DNA from: Oscillospiraceae bacterium
GTDB taxonomy: Bacteria > Bacillota > Clostridia > Oscillospirales > Acutalibacteraceae
DNA: 43,561 nucleotides
NCBI GenBank assembly: GCA_029225165.1
Contig: JAQXVY010000017.1
Coordinates: 1-43,561 of the forward strand
Direction of reading: 5' to 3'
The notes under the pieces are model-generated. The model did no database searches. It saw nothing but the letters and a program-made list of their open reading frames with translations, and was not told the origin of the DNA. The translations under genes and the position numbers were made by a program. Shown one piece after another: positions 1 to 7,891 of the stretch (the stretch's first letter is position 1; every line of letters begins with the position of its first letter).

Positions 1-674
1 ATGTTTTTGCAGATGAAAAAATTATGCCTAAATTCTCTATTTTAAATCCGAAGTACACACTGACGCTCCCTCATTTTCAGATGATTTCAGGGATTTATGA
101 TATTTTCAATCATATCTGTGAGCAGTACTTTTCCGGAGAAGATGATAATACCAGCGACTACATAAGCGAAGGACTGATGAAATCTGTAATACATTCAAGT
201 CGTATTGCGAATAAAAATCCACAGGACTATGAAGCAAGGAGCAATATTATGTGGTCTGCGACATGGGCGCTTAATACATTGGTTGCCAAGGGAAAGTCAA
301 CAGACTGGATGGTACATATGCTTGGTCAGTCTGTGGGAGCGTGTACAGACGCAACCCATGGTATGACGCTGGCGGCAGTTTCATTACCATATTATAGGCA
401 TATTATGCCTTATGGACTTCCGAAGTTTGTTCGTTTCGCCAAGAATGTATGGGATGTTGATGCGACAGGAAAGACAGATGAACAGATTGCATCTGAAGGT
501 CTTACAGCAATGGAAAACTGGATGAAGGAGCTTGGACTTGTATTGAACATTACTGAACTGGGTGCAACAGAGGATATGACTGAGGATCTTGTAAAGGGTA
601 CGATAGTCCTTACAGGCGGTTACAAGCTGCTTGATGAGGATGAGATTGAACAGATTTTCAGAGAGAGTTTCTAA
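1..674 (+). CDS. Iron-containing alcohol dehydrogenase, butanol dehydrogenase type (C-terminal part)
   Basis: The reading frame is already open at base 3 and ends at 674, so the gene starts outside the window; about 223 residues are visible. They match the helical iron-binding half of group III alcohol dehydrogenases: a VHMLGQ stretch and the following DATHGMTLAAVSLP segment, where family members place their iron-ligand histidines. The visible start VFADEKIMPKFSILNP fits the end of the nucleotide-binding domain. Members reduce aldehydes to alcohols with NAD(P)H, typically butyraldehyde or acetaldehyde in fermenting Clostridia. A reductase gene follows 23 bp downstream on the same strand, so the two may be co-transcribed. 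The substrate cannot be told from the sequence. Confidence 0.88.
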   Translation, partial: VFADEKIMPKFSILNPKYTLTLPHFQMISGIYDIFNHICEQYFSGEDDNTSDYISEGLMKSVIHSSRIANKNPQDYEARSNIMWSATWALNTLVAKGKSTDWMVHMLGQSVGACTDATHGMTLAAVSLPYYRHIMPYGLPKFVRFAKNVWDVDATGKTDEQIASEGLTAMENWMKELGLVLNITELGATEDMTEDLVKGTIVLTGGYKLLDEDEIEQIFRESF

Positions 675-697
675 AAATACGAGAAAGGAATAATTAG

Positions 698-1237
698 ATG
701 AGCAAGAAGGTTGTAGTGATTTCAACAAGTATAAGGGCAAACAGTAATTCGGAAGATCTTGCAAAAAGTTTTGCAGCTGGTGCGACATTTGCAGGAAATG
801 AAGTGGAGTTCATTACATTAAAGGATAAGCAGATTAGTTTTTGTAAGGGTTGTCTTGTATGCCAGCAGACCGGTAAGTGTGTAATCAAAGATGATGTAAC
901 AAAGATAATGGATAAGGTCATAGGCTCTGATATTGTGGTATGGGCAACACCTATTTATTACTATGAGATGTCCGGTCAGATGAAAGTACTTATTGATAGA
1001 TTAAATCCTATGTTTTCTATGGATTATAAATTTAGGGATGTTTATTTCCTTGCCACAGCTGCCGAGGACGGAGAACATGTATATGAAAAAGCTTTGTCAG
1101 GACTAAATGGTTGGATTGATTGCTTTGATAAGGCAAAACTTAAAGGATATGTTTTCTGCGGTGGTGTAACCACGGGTGGAGAAATTTCAGATAATACTAA
1201 GTTGAAAGAAGCATATGACATGGGAACCGGTGTATAA
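698..1237 (+). CDS. Flavodoxin-fold NAD(P)H-dependent reductase, iron-sulfur flavoprotein type
   Basis: A 179-residue protein preceded by a GAAAGGA ribosome binding site. The start MSKKVVVISTSIRANSNSE contains the phosphate-binding loop of FMN-binding NADPH-dependent reductases. Four cysteines lie at about residues 49, 52, 55 and 61 (FCKGCLVCQQTGKC), the compact cluster typical of iron-sulfur flavoproteins and the related flavodoxin-family oxidoreductases of anaerobes. A WATPIYYYEMSGQMK stretch then matches the flavin-contacting loop. The C-terminus (AYDMGTGV) is typical, so the gene looks complete. It probably transfers electrons from NAD(P)H or ferredoxin; the substrate is unknown. It lies just downstream of the alcohol dehydrogenase. 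Confidence 0.85.
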   Translation: MSKKVVVISTSIRANSNSEDLAKSFAAGATFAGNEVEFITLKDKQISFCKGCLVCQQTGKCVIKDDVTKIMDKVIGSDIVVWATPIYYYEMSGQMKVLIDRLNPMFSMDYKFRDVYFLATAAEDGEHVYEKALSGLNGWIDCFDKAKLKGYVFCGGVTTGGEISDNTKLKEAYDMGTGV

Positions 1238-1321
1238 GAATGAAGGGATGTATATTTCATATATCTATGCTTATTACGGCGACAGATTTATTCGGTGTTC
1301 CCTTAGTTTTTGAGGGTTGTT

Positions 1322-1468
1322 TTATATCAGATACAGCCTTGCTGTAAAGCATTTTCTTCTGTGCCTGTCCGATTCAGTTACAAGAATGGTTGTGTGTTTA
1401 TCGAGCTTTCCGTATGATATGAATTTATAGCTTGCAAACGGTAAAACTTCCAACCGAGGGTACTCGTC
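1322..1468 (-). pseudogene. Inverted gene fragment, unidentified
   Basis: On the minus strand an open frame runs from the junction near 1468 to a stop at 1322-1324. It has no start codon of its own and reads VPDEYPRLEVLPFASY, then KFISYGKLDKHTTILV and TESDRHRRKCFTARLYLI. The composition is protein-like, unlike random AT-rich translation, and resembles small accessory proteins of mobile elements, though I cannot name a family. It directly abuts the truncated catalase in the opposite orientation, which suggests it arrived through a rearrangement that removed the catalase 5' end. Confidence 0.35.
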
Positions 1469-1469
1469 A

Positions 1470-1931
1470 GGCACTGAGGAGCTGGGGCATCTTGAAATGA
1501 TTGGTGCTATTGTATATCAGCTAACCAAGGATTTGACGGAGGATGAAATTAAGAAAGCAGGATTCGATTCTTACTTTGTTGACCACACAACGGGAATTTA
1601 TCCTGCCGGTGCAAACGGTATGCCCTACACAGCCGCATCAATGCAGGTAAAAGGCGACCCCATAACCGACTTACACGAGGATATGGCGGCAGAGCAAAAG
1701 GCGAGAACAACCTACGACAATATTCTGCGGTTTTGTGATGACCCGGATGTACTTGACCCTATACGCTTTTTGAGGGCAAGAGAGGTTGTGCATTACCAGC
1801 GATTTGGCGAAACTCTGCGTATATTGACCGACAGACTGGACAGCAAGAACTTCTATGCCTTCAATCCGTCATTTGATAAAAAATGTCTTAGAAAGCAACA
1901 GAACAGAAACAGGCAAGTGAACAAAAATTAA
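1470..1931 (+). pseudogene. Manganese catalase / CotJC-like protein, 5'-truncated
   Basis: The frame carries GTEELGHLEMIGAIVYQLT followed by TGIYPAGANGMPYTAA, VKGDPITDLHEDMAAEQKA and REVVHYQRFGE. These are the central and C-terminal parts of the di-manganese ferritin-like catalases, including the E-x-x-H ligand pair (EELGHLE) and later Glu and His ligands. The usual first 60 or so residues, with the first helix and its metal-binding glutamate, are missing: the codons just before GTEEL (TSNRGYSS) do not resemble the family. An internal ATG at 1497 could give 144 residues, but without the EELGH helix. Related proteins detoxify hydrogen peroxide or sit in the spore coat (CotJC). I judge this copy to be non-functional. 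Confidence 0.75.
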
Positions 1932-1946
1932 TAAGGTATAAAAAAC

Positions 1947-1981
1947 AGGCAATGCCGACTTACATCAAGTTGGCATTGCCT
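1947..1981 (+). terminator. Hairpin after the catalase remnant
   Basis: AGGCAATGCCGACTT pairs with AAGTTGGCATTGCCT around a 5-base loop (14 of 15 positions match). There is no T run on either side, so it may be a weak or Rho-assisted terminator or simply a structured 3' end. Confidence 0.45.
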
Positions 1982-2092
1982 AATGAACTACTAATGAACC
2001 ACATAATATAATTTCTAATTTCACTTATATATCTTGCTATAAGATTTATTGTATGATAGAATTTAAGAAAAACTTAAAAGTGGGATTTTAGT

Positions 2093-3331
2093 ATGAAAAA
2101 CAACACATTTATCAGCAAATTGATTTCAATTTTAATGTGCGGATTTATGGGGGCTGTAATTGCAGGAATTATATGGTCATTCCTAAAACTTTTGAATTTG
2201 GGAATTGGCTTTATATGGGAATGGGGCAAGGAAAGCATTAATTTTCCTTTCTACACAATAGCCGTATGTCTTTTGGGCGGACTTATTATCGGACTTTATC
2301 AAAAGAAATTCGGCTCATATCCTGAGGAACTGGAAACAGTTATGGGGAAGGTTAAAAAGGATAAGTATTACCCCTACAACAATGTTTTTGTAATCTGCAT
2401 TGCGGCTCTTCTTCCCCTTTTATTCGGCGGAAGTATAGGACCTGAGGCAGGACTCACCGGTGTTATTGTGGGGCTTTGCTACTGGGTTGGCGACAGAATT
2501 AAGTTTGTAAATGTCCACTTAAAGGAAATCACGAAAATAGGCTTAAGCACCGCAATCGGAACAATTTTTGGTGCACCGCTGTTCGGCTTGGTTATGCCCA
2601 TAGAAGAAAAGACTGATTACGACAAGGAAATTACCGTTTCCAAATTTTCAAAGACAATCTACATAATTGTGTCTGTAATGTCGGCTTTCGGTGTATTTTC
2701 TCTTTTAAACAGTTTATTCGGCGGTGGACTGGGAATACCACGAATTGAGTATGCCAAAATCACAAGCACTGAGCAATTTTTCGGTATTCCACTTGCACTT
2801 TTGGGTGCGGTACTTGGCATTTGCTACTTAGTTTTTGATAGATTCACAAAGGCTTTCTTTATGAAGTTACAGGGCAAAATCGGCATAGTAATCAGCACTA
2901 TGCTGGGCGGACTGATTTTAGGTGTTATGGGCACATATTTCCCTATGACAATGTTTTCCGGTGAGGAAAGTATGGGAGAAATCATTACCACCTACAAGGA
3001 ATACGCACCATGGCTGTTAATTTTGACAGGTCTTTTAAAATTGTTACTTACAAATGTATGTATAAAATCCGGTTGGCGTGGAGGTCATTTCTTCCCTGTG
3101 ATTTTCAGCGGAGTAAGTTTGGGATGCGGTGTTGCAATCCTCACAGGTCTTAATTCAGCCTTTTGTATGGGCGTTATCACAGCCGGTCTGCTTGGTGTTA
3201 TTATGAAAAAGCCTTTTGCGGTTTCACTACTGCTTATGCTGTGTTTCCCGTTGAGGGTAATTCCTTGGCTGATAATCTCCGCATTTATCGGTAGCTTTAT
3301 TCCAACAAAATGGCTTAATACTAATACCTGA
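2093..3331 (+). CDS. CLC-family (voltage-gated chloride channel type) membrane protein
   Basis: A 412-residue polytopic protein with about ten hydrophobic segments. The segment FGGSIGPEAGLTG (about residues 114-126) corresponds to the anion-pathway loop at the start of helix F in CLC proteins, which is GREGP in the classical members and GPEA in a divergent subgroup. GAPLFGLVMPIEE follows at the position of the conserved GAPL/E segment. It is somewhat shorter than EriC-type transporters and has no C-terminal CBS domains. The likely role is moving chloride, or fluoride in some relatives, across the cytoplasmic membrane; transporter versus channel cannot be decided. The start has a modest AAGTGGG ribosome binding site. 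The stop codon lies inside the left end of a long palindromic repeat. Confidence 0.82.
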   Translation: MKNNTFISKLISILMCGFMGAVIAGIIWSFLKLLNLGIGFIWEWGKESINFPFYTIAVCLLGGLIIGLYQKKFGSYPEELETVMGKVKKDKYYPYNNVFVICIAALLPLLFGGSIGPEAGLTGVIVGLCYWVGDRIKFVNVHLKEITKIGLSTAIGTIFGAPLFGLVMPIEEKTDYDKEITVSKFSKTIYIIVSVMSAFGVFSLLNSLFGGGLGIPRIEYAKITSTEQFFGIPLALLGAVLGICYLVFDRFTKAFFMKLQGKIGIVISTMLGGLILGVMGTYFPMTMFSGEESMGEIITTYKEYAPWLLILTGLLKLLLTNVCIKSGWRGGHFFPVIFSGVSLGCGVAILTGLNSAFCMGVITAGLLGVIMKKPFAVSLLLMLCFPLRVIPWLIISAFIGSFIPTKWLNTNT

Positions 3332-3473
3332 TAGAAAGTAGACTTATATTTGCGAGGATAATTTTCAGAGGACAAGGCGGAGGATGCAGCAAGGCTGACG
3401 CCTTGCAAGGACGACAACGCAGTACTCTGGAAATTAGACCGCAAAGATTGTCTACTTTTTATTAGGTATTAGT
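3320..3473. repeat. 154-bp near-perfect palindromic element
   Basis: The outer arms ACTAATACCTGATAGAAAG (left) and the complement of ACTAATACCTAATAAAAAG (right) pair, and pairing continues inward through GTAGAC, TTTGCG, TTCAGAG / TCCAGAG and AGCAAGGC / GCCTTGCA. The whole segment could fold into one long, imperfect hairpin with a short tip. It begins inside the last codons of the CLC gene. It may act as a bidirectional transcription barrier or be a non-autonomous MITE-like element. No coding potential is credible in it. Confidence 0.7.
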
Positions 3474-3503
3474 ATAATCCCACAGAAAAGTAAAAACAAA
3501 ATC

Positions 3504-3550
3504 GCCATATAATGAGTTTAAAATGGCTCATTATGTGGCTTTTTTTATTT
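3504..3550 (+). terminator. Rho-independent terminator
   Basis: GCCATATAATGAG pairs with CTCATTATGTGGC (one G-T pair) around a 10-base loop and is followed by TTTTTTTATTT. It would end transcription from the CLC gene. Confidence 0.85.
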
Positions 3551-3555
3551 AGTCC

Positions 3556-3701
3556 TGTCATTTTGAGGGAGCGAACGACCGAAGAATCTGAAAGGATAGC
3601 AGTAGTGCATTAGCCGACACTATCAGGTTATATGAAAGTATGGTTTCCCTAACAAGATTAGCGGTAGAGGAAGGGGATTCCTCGCTACGCTCGGAATGAC
3701 A
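3556..3701 (+). repeat. 146-bp dispersed repeat, copy A
   Basis: Bounded by inverted ends TGTCATTTTGAGG and CTCGGAATGACA, with the internal blocks GAAGAATCTGAAAGGATAGC, AGTAGTGC and CGACACTATCAGG. The same blocks recur in copies at 12289-12433 (opposite orientation) and 29266-29412. There is no open frame in it. It is probably a MITE-like or structured DNA repeat. The TGTCATTCTGAG end motif is familiar from intergenic repeats in many bacteria. Confidence 0.8.
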
Positions 3702-3780
3702 GAGGTGTGTGGCTTTTTTATGTGATTTTATAGGCAAAAAGGGACTGAAAATCAGCCACTAAATTGAATATAAATATAAA

Positions 3781-3839
3781 AGGAACTGCCCCACAGACTT
3801 TACTTGCTGTGGTTACCGAAAGAATCGGCAACAGTTCCT
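3781..3839 (-). terminator. Branched RNA structure / probable pflBA terminator
   Basis: The outer stem AGGAACTG / CAGTTCCT encloses two further hairpins, CCACAG / CTGTGG and CCGA / TCGG, giving a three-way junction. On the minus strand the structure is followed by TTTTATATTT, so it could terminate the pflB-pflA transcript about 90 bp after pflA. Its branched shape is unlike a simple terminator. Confidence 0.55.
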
Positions 3840-3927
3840 CTTTGGTATGAGGATAAATAACTGTATGCTACCTAAACCTCATATTTTCATTGTATATTTC
3901 AGTTAAACAATTGTCAACCAATTTATA

Positions 3928-4668
3928 TTATTTAATTCCCAAAAGCCTTTCCGCCCTGTCAATTTCCTCTTGTGTCGGTGTTTTTACACCCTCAAGTGGA
4001 TACGGGAGCTTTAGCTTTTCCCATTTCATAAGTCCTAAGGTGTGGTATGGCAGTATTTCTACCTTTTCAACACCCCTAAGCTGTTTGATAAATGAGTTCA
4101 GGTCTATAAGTCCCTGTTCATCGTCTGTAAGTCCCGGGACAAGCACGTGGCGAATCCACATCTTTACATTACGGTCCGAAAGGTACTGCGCCATTTCCTT
4201 GATATTGGAGTTTTTGTGACCTGTCAAGGCTTTATGCTTTTCCTCATCAAACTCCTTAATATCAAGCATTACAAGGTCGGTGTACTTTAGCAGTTCATCA
4301 AGCTTATCAAGGAATGCCTTATCATTTGAAAACGGCTGTCCGCAGGTGTCAAGGGTGGTGTGAATGTTCTTTTCCTTTGCCAGTCTGAAAAATTCTGTGA
4401 CAAAGTCAATTTGCAGTAGTGGTTCTCCCCCGCTTACAGTTATTCCACCGTTATTTTTCCAATACTTGTGGTAGCGGTATGCTCTTTCAAAAAGTGCCTT
4501 TGGCGTCCACTCTTCACCTGTTTTTTTATCCCAGGTTTCGGGATTGTGGCAGTATTTGCAACGCATATTACAGCCCTGCAAAAACACCACAAATCTCACG
4601 CCGGGTCCGTCAACCAGACCAAAGGTTTCAAGGGCATTTACTCTGCCCGCTAAATTACATTGTTGCAT
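3928..4668 (-). CDS. pflA: Pyruvate formate-lyase-activating enzyme
   Basis: A 246-residue radical SAM enzyme. The cluster motif CNMRCKYC gives cysteines at 33, 37 and 40, the C-x3-C-x2-C spacing that binds a [4Fe-4S] cluster. [13 protein letters not shown] follows as the SAM-contacting GGE motif, then TLDTCG and VMLDIKEFD. The enzyme uses reduced flavodoxin or ferredoxin to cleave SAM and abstract a hydrogen from a glycine of PFL, turning the lyase on under anaerobic conditions. Its start codon lies 14 bp inside the end of pflB, which implies translational coupling and stoichiometric co-expression. Length is normal for the family. Confidence 0.96.
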   Translation of the reverse strand: MQQCNLAGRVNALETFGLVDGPGVRFVVFLQGCNMRCKYCHNPETWDKKTGEEWTPKALFERAYRYHKYWKNNGGITVSGGEPLLQIDFVTEFFRLAKEKNIHTTLDTCGQPFSNDKAFLDKLDELLKYTDLVMLDIKEFDEEKHKALTGHKNSNIKEMAQYLSDRNVKMWIRHVLVPGLTDDEQGLIDLNSFIKQLRGVEKVEILPYHTLGLMKWEKLKLPYPLEGVKTPTQEEIDRAERLLGIK

Positions 4669-6907
4669 GACAGGTACGGGAAATTACATCAAGCTGTTGC
4701 TCACGAGTAAGGTCGATAAACTTAACAGCATAGCCTGAAACACGGATAGTAAAGTTTGCATACTCTTCCTTTTCAGGATGTTCCATAGCGTCAATAAGCT
4801 TTTCCTTGCCGAATACATTAACATTAAGGTGGTGAGCGCCCTGGTCAAAGTAACCGTCCATAACCTGTACAAGGTTGTTAACTCTCTCTTCCTCGCTGTG
4901 TCCGAGAGCGTCAGGATTGATTGTCTGTGTATTTGAAATACCGTCAAGTGCCCAGTGATATGGGAGCTTTGCAACGGAGTTAAGGGATGCAAGCAGACCG
5001 TTTTGCTCTGCGCCGTAGCTTGGGTTAGCACCCGGTGAAAGTGGCTCGCCTGCTCTTCTGCCGTTTGGCATATTACCTGTTGCCTTACCGTAAACAACAT
5101 TAGATGTGATGGTAAGGATAGATGTTGTAGGCTCGGAGTCACGGTATGTGTGATGCTTCTTAATCTTTTCAAGGAATGTCTTAAGGAGCCATACTGCAAT
5201 GTCATCAGCTCTGTCATCGTCGTTGCCGTACTTAGGGAAGTCACCCTCTGTTTCAAAGTCAACAACAATGCCGTCCTCGTCACGAATTGGCTTAACTGTT
5301 GCGTACTTAATAGCGCTAAGGGAATCAACAACATGTGAGAAGCCTGCAATACCTGTTGCAAATGTACGGCGAACATCTGTATCAATAAGAGCCATTTCGG
5401 CTGCCTCGTAGTAGTACTTATCGTGCATATACTGGATAAGGTTAAGTGTGTTTACATAAAGACCTGCAAGCCAGTCCATCATAACAAGGTACTTGTCGAT
5501 AACCTCATCATAGTCAAGAATTTCACTTGTAATCGGCTTGTATGCTGGGCCAACCTGTTCACGGGTTTTAACATCTACACCGCCGTTGAGTGCATACATA
5601 AGGCACTTTGCAAGGTTTGCACGAGCACCGAAGAACTGCATTTCCTTACCTGTCTGTGTAGCAGAAACACAGCAGCAGATTGAGTAATCGTCACCCCAAA
5701 CAGGCTTCATTACATCGTCATTCTCGTACTGAACGGAGCTTGTGTTAATGGAGATTTCTGCTGAATACTTCTTGAATGCTTCAGGAAGTGATGAGGAATA
5801 GAGAACTGTAAGGTTTGGTTCAGGGGACGGTCCCATATTTTCAAGAGTGTGGAGGAAACGGAAGTCGGTCTTTGTAACCATTGAACGACCGTCAACGCCG
5901 ACACCTGCAACCTCAAGTGTTGCCCATACAGGGTCGCCTGAGAAAAGCTGGTTGTAGGATGGAATACGGGCAAACTTAACCATACGGAACTTCATAACCA
6001 TATGGTCGATAAGCTCCTGAGCCTCGTCCTCTGTGAGGATACCCTTTTCCATATCTCTCTGAATGTAAATATCAAGGAATGTTGAAACTCTGCCCACGCT
6101 CATTGCAGCGCCGTTTTGAGTTTTGATAGCGGCAAGGTAGCCGAAGTACAGCCACTGACAAGCCTCTCTTGCGTCCTTTGCAGGCTGTGAAATATCAAAA
6201 CCGTACACCTCTGCCATCTTCTTCATATCGTTAAGTGCTCTGATTTGAAGGGCAATTTCCTCACGCAGACGAATAATGTCGTCTGTCATTGTGCCGTCAC
6301 CGCAGTTTGCAAGGTCCTTCTTCTTTTCCTCAATAAGGAAATCAATACCGTAGAGGGCTACACGACGGTAGTCGCCCACGATTCTGCCACGACCGTATGT
6401 GTCAGGAAGACCTGTGATAATCTTGTTGTGACGAACCTTTTTCATTTCAGGTGTATATGCGTCAAAAACACCCTGGTTATGAGTACGGCTGTACTCGTTG
6501 AAAATCTTGTTAAACTTAGGGTTTGGTGTGTAACCGTTAGTTTCGCAAGCCTGCTGTGCCATTTTGATACCGCCAAAAGGCATAAATGCTCTTTTTAGTG
6601 GCTTGTCTGTCTGTAGACCGACAACCTTTTCAAGGTCCTTGTATTCTTCGCTTATATATCCGGGGCCGTATGCGGTGAGGGTTGAAACAACCTCTGTTTC
6701 CATATCAAGAACGCCGCCGTTTGCTCGTTCCTGCTTTTGAAGGTCCTGAAGAATACCCCAAAGCTTGTTTGTAGCTTCTGTCGGACCAACGAGAAATGAT
6801 GAATCACCGTCATAAGGCTTGTAGTTCTTTTGAATAAAGTCACGAGTGTTGACTTCTTCTTTCCAGATACGGCCTTCAAAGCCGTCCCATTGCTTAAAAT
6901 CTTTCAT
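4655..6907 (-). CDS. pflB: Formate C-acetyltransferase (pyruvate formate-lyase)
   Basis: Converts pyruvate and CoA to acetyl-CoA and formate in the cytoplasm, a key step in anaerobic fermentation. From [10 protein letters not shown] the protein has 750 residues, the usual length. The active-site cysteine pair lies in [12 protein letters not shown] (about residues 411-414), with an extra cysteine just before the conserved pair. The glycyl-radical site RVSGYAV lies near the C-terminus (radical glycine about residue 725), followed by [12 protein letters not shown] chose the ATG at 6907 because a GGTGGAG ribosome binding site ends six bases upstream; the frame also has a GTG four codons earlier inside that site. 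pflA overlaps its 3' end. Nearly 1 kb of non-coding DNA lies upstream. Confidence 0.97.
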   Translation of the reverse strand: MKDFKQWDGFEGRIWKEEVNTRDFIQKNYKPYDGDSSFLVGPTEATNKLWGILQDLQKQERANGGVLDMETEVVSTLTAYGPGYISEEYKDLEKVVGLQTDKPLKRAFMPFGGIKMAQQACETNGYTPNPKFNKIFNEYSRTHNQGVFDAYTPEMKKVRHNKIITGLPDTYGRGRIVGDYRRVALYGIDFLIEEKKKDLANCGDGTMTDDIIRLREEIALQIRALNDMKKMAEVYGFDISQPAKDAREACQWLYFGYLAAIKTQNGAAMSVGRVSTFLDIYIQRDMEKGILTEDEAQELIDHMVMKFRMVKFARIPSYNQLFSGDPVWATLEVAGVGVDGRSMVTKTDFRFLHTLENMGPSPEPNLTVLYSSSLPEAFKKYSAEISINTSSVQYENDDVMKPVWGDDYSICCCVSATQTGKEMQFFGARANLAKCLMYALNGGVDVKTREQVGPAYKPITSEILDYDEVIDKYLVMMDWLAGLYVNTLNLIQYMHDKYYYEAAEMALIDTDVRRTFATGIAGFSHVVDSLSAIKYATVKPIRDEDGIVVDFETEGDFPKYGNDDDRADDIAVWLLKTFLEKIKKHHTYRDSEPTTSILTITSNVVYGKATGNMPNGRRAGEPLSPGANPSYGAEQNGLLASLNSVAKLPYHWALDGISNTQTINPDALGHSEEERVNNLVQVMDGYFDQGAHHLNVNVFGKEKLIDAMEHPEKEEYANFTIRVSGYAVKFIDLTREQQLDVISRTCHATM

Positions 6908-7780
6908 TATTCTCTCCACCTCTGCTATATAACTATTTGTCTTTCAACCAATGTTCATTATACTACTATTTATCCAAAAAACAAGAAAAATAAGGGCATA
7001 AAAATCAATATTATTGTATAGTACAAAAAATTGCGAATTGTTATTAATTTATAGTGCAAAATGAGAACAAATAATGCAAAATTTTACCATTATAAAGAGT
7101 TTTTTTGCTCCAATTTTTTAATTTGCAAATATTTTATAATCATATAATTTGTATGTTAACAGAGTAATTTTACGCAAACTTAACAATATGTTGTGTTGGT
7201 ATTTTATGATGCATAGTTATGCATAGTTCAAGTATATATATTCACTTATTATATTTATAATGTGATTCTCGTAATTATTTCTTCTTCATTTTGAAACAGA
7301 AATTTACCTTAAAATTTGCTTTCTATATATATAGAAAGATAACAGGCATTAATGCAACCTAAAATTAAGCATCCAAACAAGTCTTTAGGTGATAAACACA
7401 ATTAGACAATTAGTATGTATATCTTTTTTCCTAAGGGCAAAAATTACACTATTCTTATTGAATTTTTTGTCTTTTTTTAATGGATAAATTTTTTAGAGAA
7501 TTAAAATCTAACTTATGTGTAATTAAATAATTACAAAAATATTACTTATTATTTCTTGATTAGAATATTACTCGGTTTACTGTCCTATAAATAGGACTTA
7601 TAACCGCTTTATTTCTAAATTAGAATTAAAACACAACTATTTTACAATTTAATCAAATCTTGTGTAATGGTTATAAAAATATATCAGTAGCCGGACATAT
7701 GTTGTTGCTATTACATATAAAAACCGCATTTTTCTTTTAAATCATTAAAATTTTGCCAACAAAAAGTCAGCTTAACAATC
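6908..7780. other. AT-rich intergenic region with short palindromes
   Basis: About 870 bp with no credible gene on either strand, separating divergent pflB and the secreted-protein gene. It contains a 20-bp perfect palindrome at 7319-7338 (half-site CTTTCTATAT), a hairpin GTCCTAT-AA-ATAGGAC at 7582-7597, and a direct repeat of ATGCATAGTT near 7210-7228. The palindromes could be regulator sites for the divergent genes. I could not place a convincing pflB promoter. Confidence 0.5.
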
Positions 7781-7800
7781 GGTAAGTTATTTGACTTACC
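7781..7800. promoter_or_regulatory. Inverted repeat overlapping a -35 box (possible operator)
   Basis: GGTAAGT-TATTTG-ACTTACC, a perfect 7-bp inverted repeat whose right arm overlaps the -35 hexamer TTGACT of the next promoter. That position suits a repressor site. No specific regulator is suggested by the sequence. Confidence 0.45.
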
Positions 7801-7819
7801 CATTTCTCCTGTCTATAAT
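7791..7819 (+). promoter_or_regulatory. Sigma-A-type promoter
   Basis: TTGACT, a 17-base spacer, then TATAAT. It lies about 75 bp before the secreted-protein gene and is one of the best consensus matches in the window. Confidence 0.75.
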
Positions 7820-7891
7820 ACACCCGATGTGTCCAAAAACATTAAGGATTTTCCTGATTTCATCGGGATAATCTAATAAAACAGGAGGTCA

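Noticed and set aside
3085..3444. 119-residue minus-strand open frame
   Set aside because: It lies antisense to the CLC gene and across the palindromic repeat, with no start signal or family resemblance.
4684..5385. 233-residue minus-strand open frame overlapping pflB
   Set aside because: It is a shifted-frame shadow of pflB, rich in Leu/Ser/Thr, with no recognisable domain.
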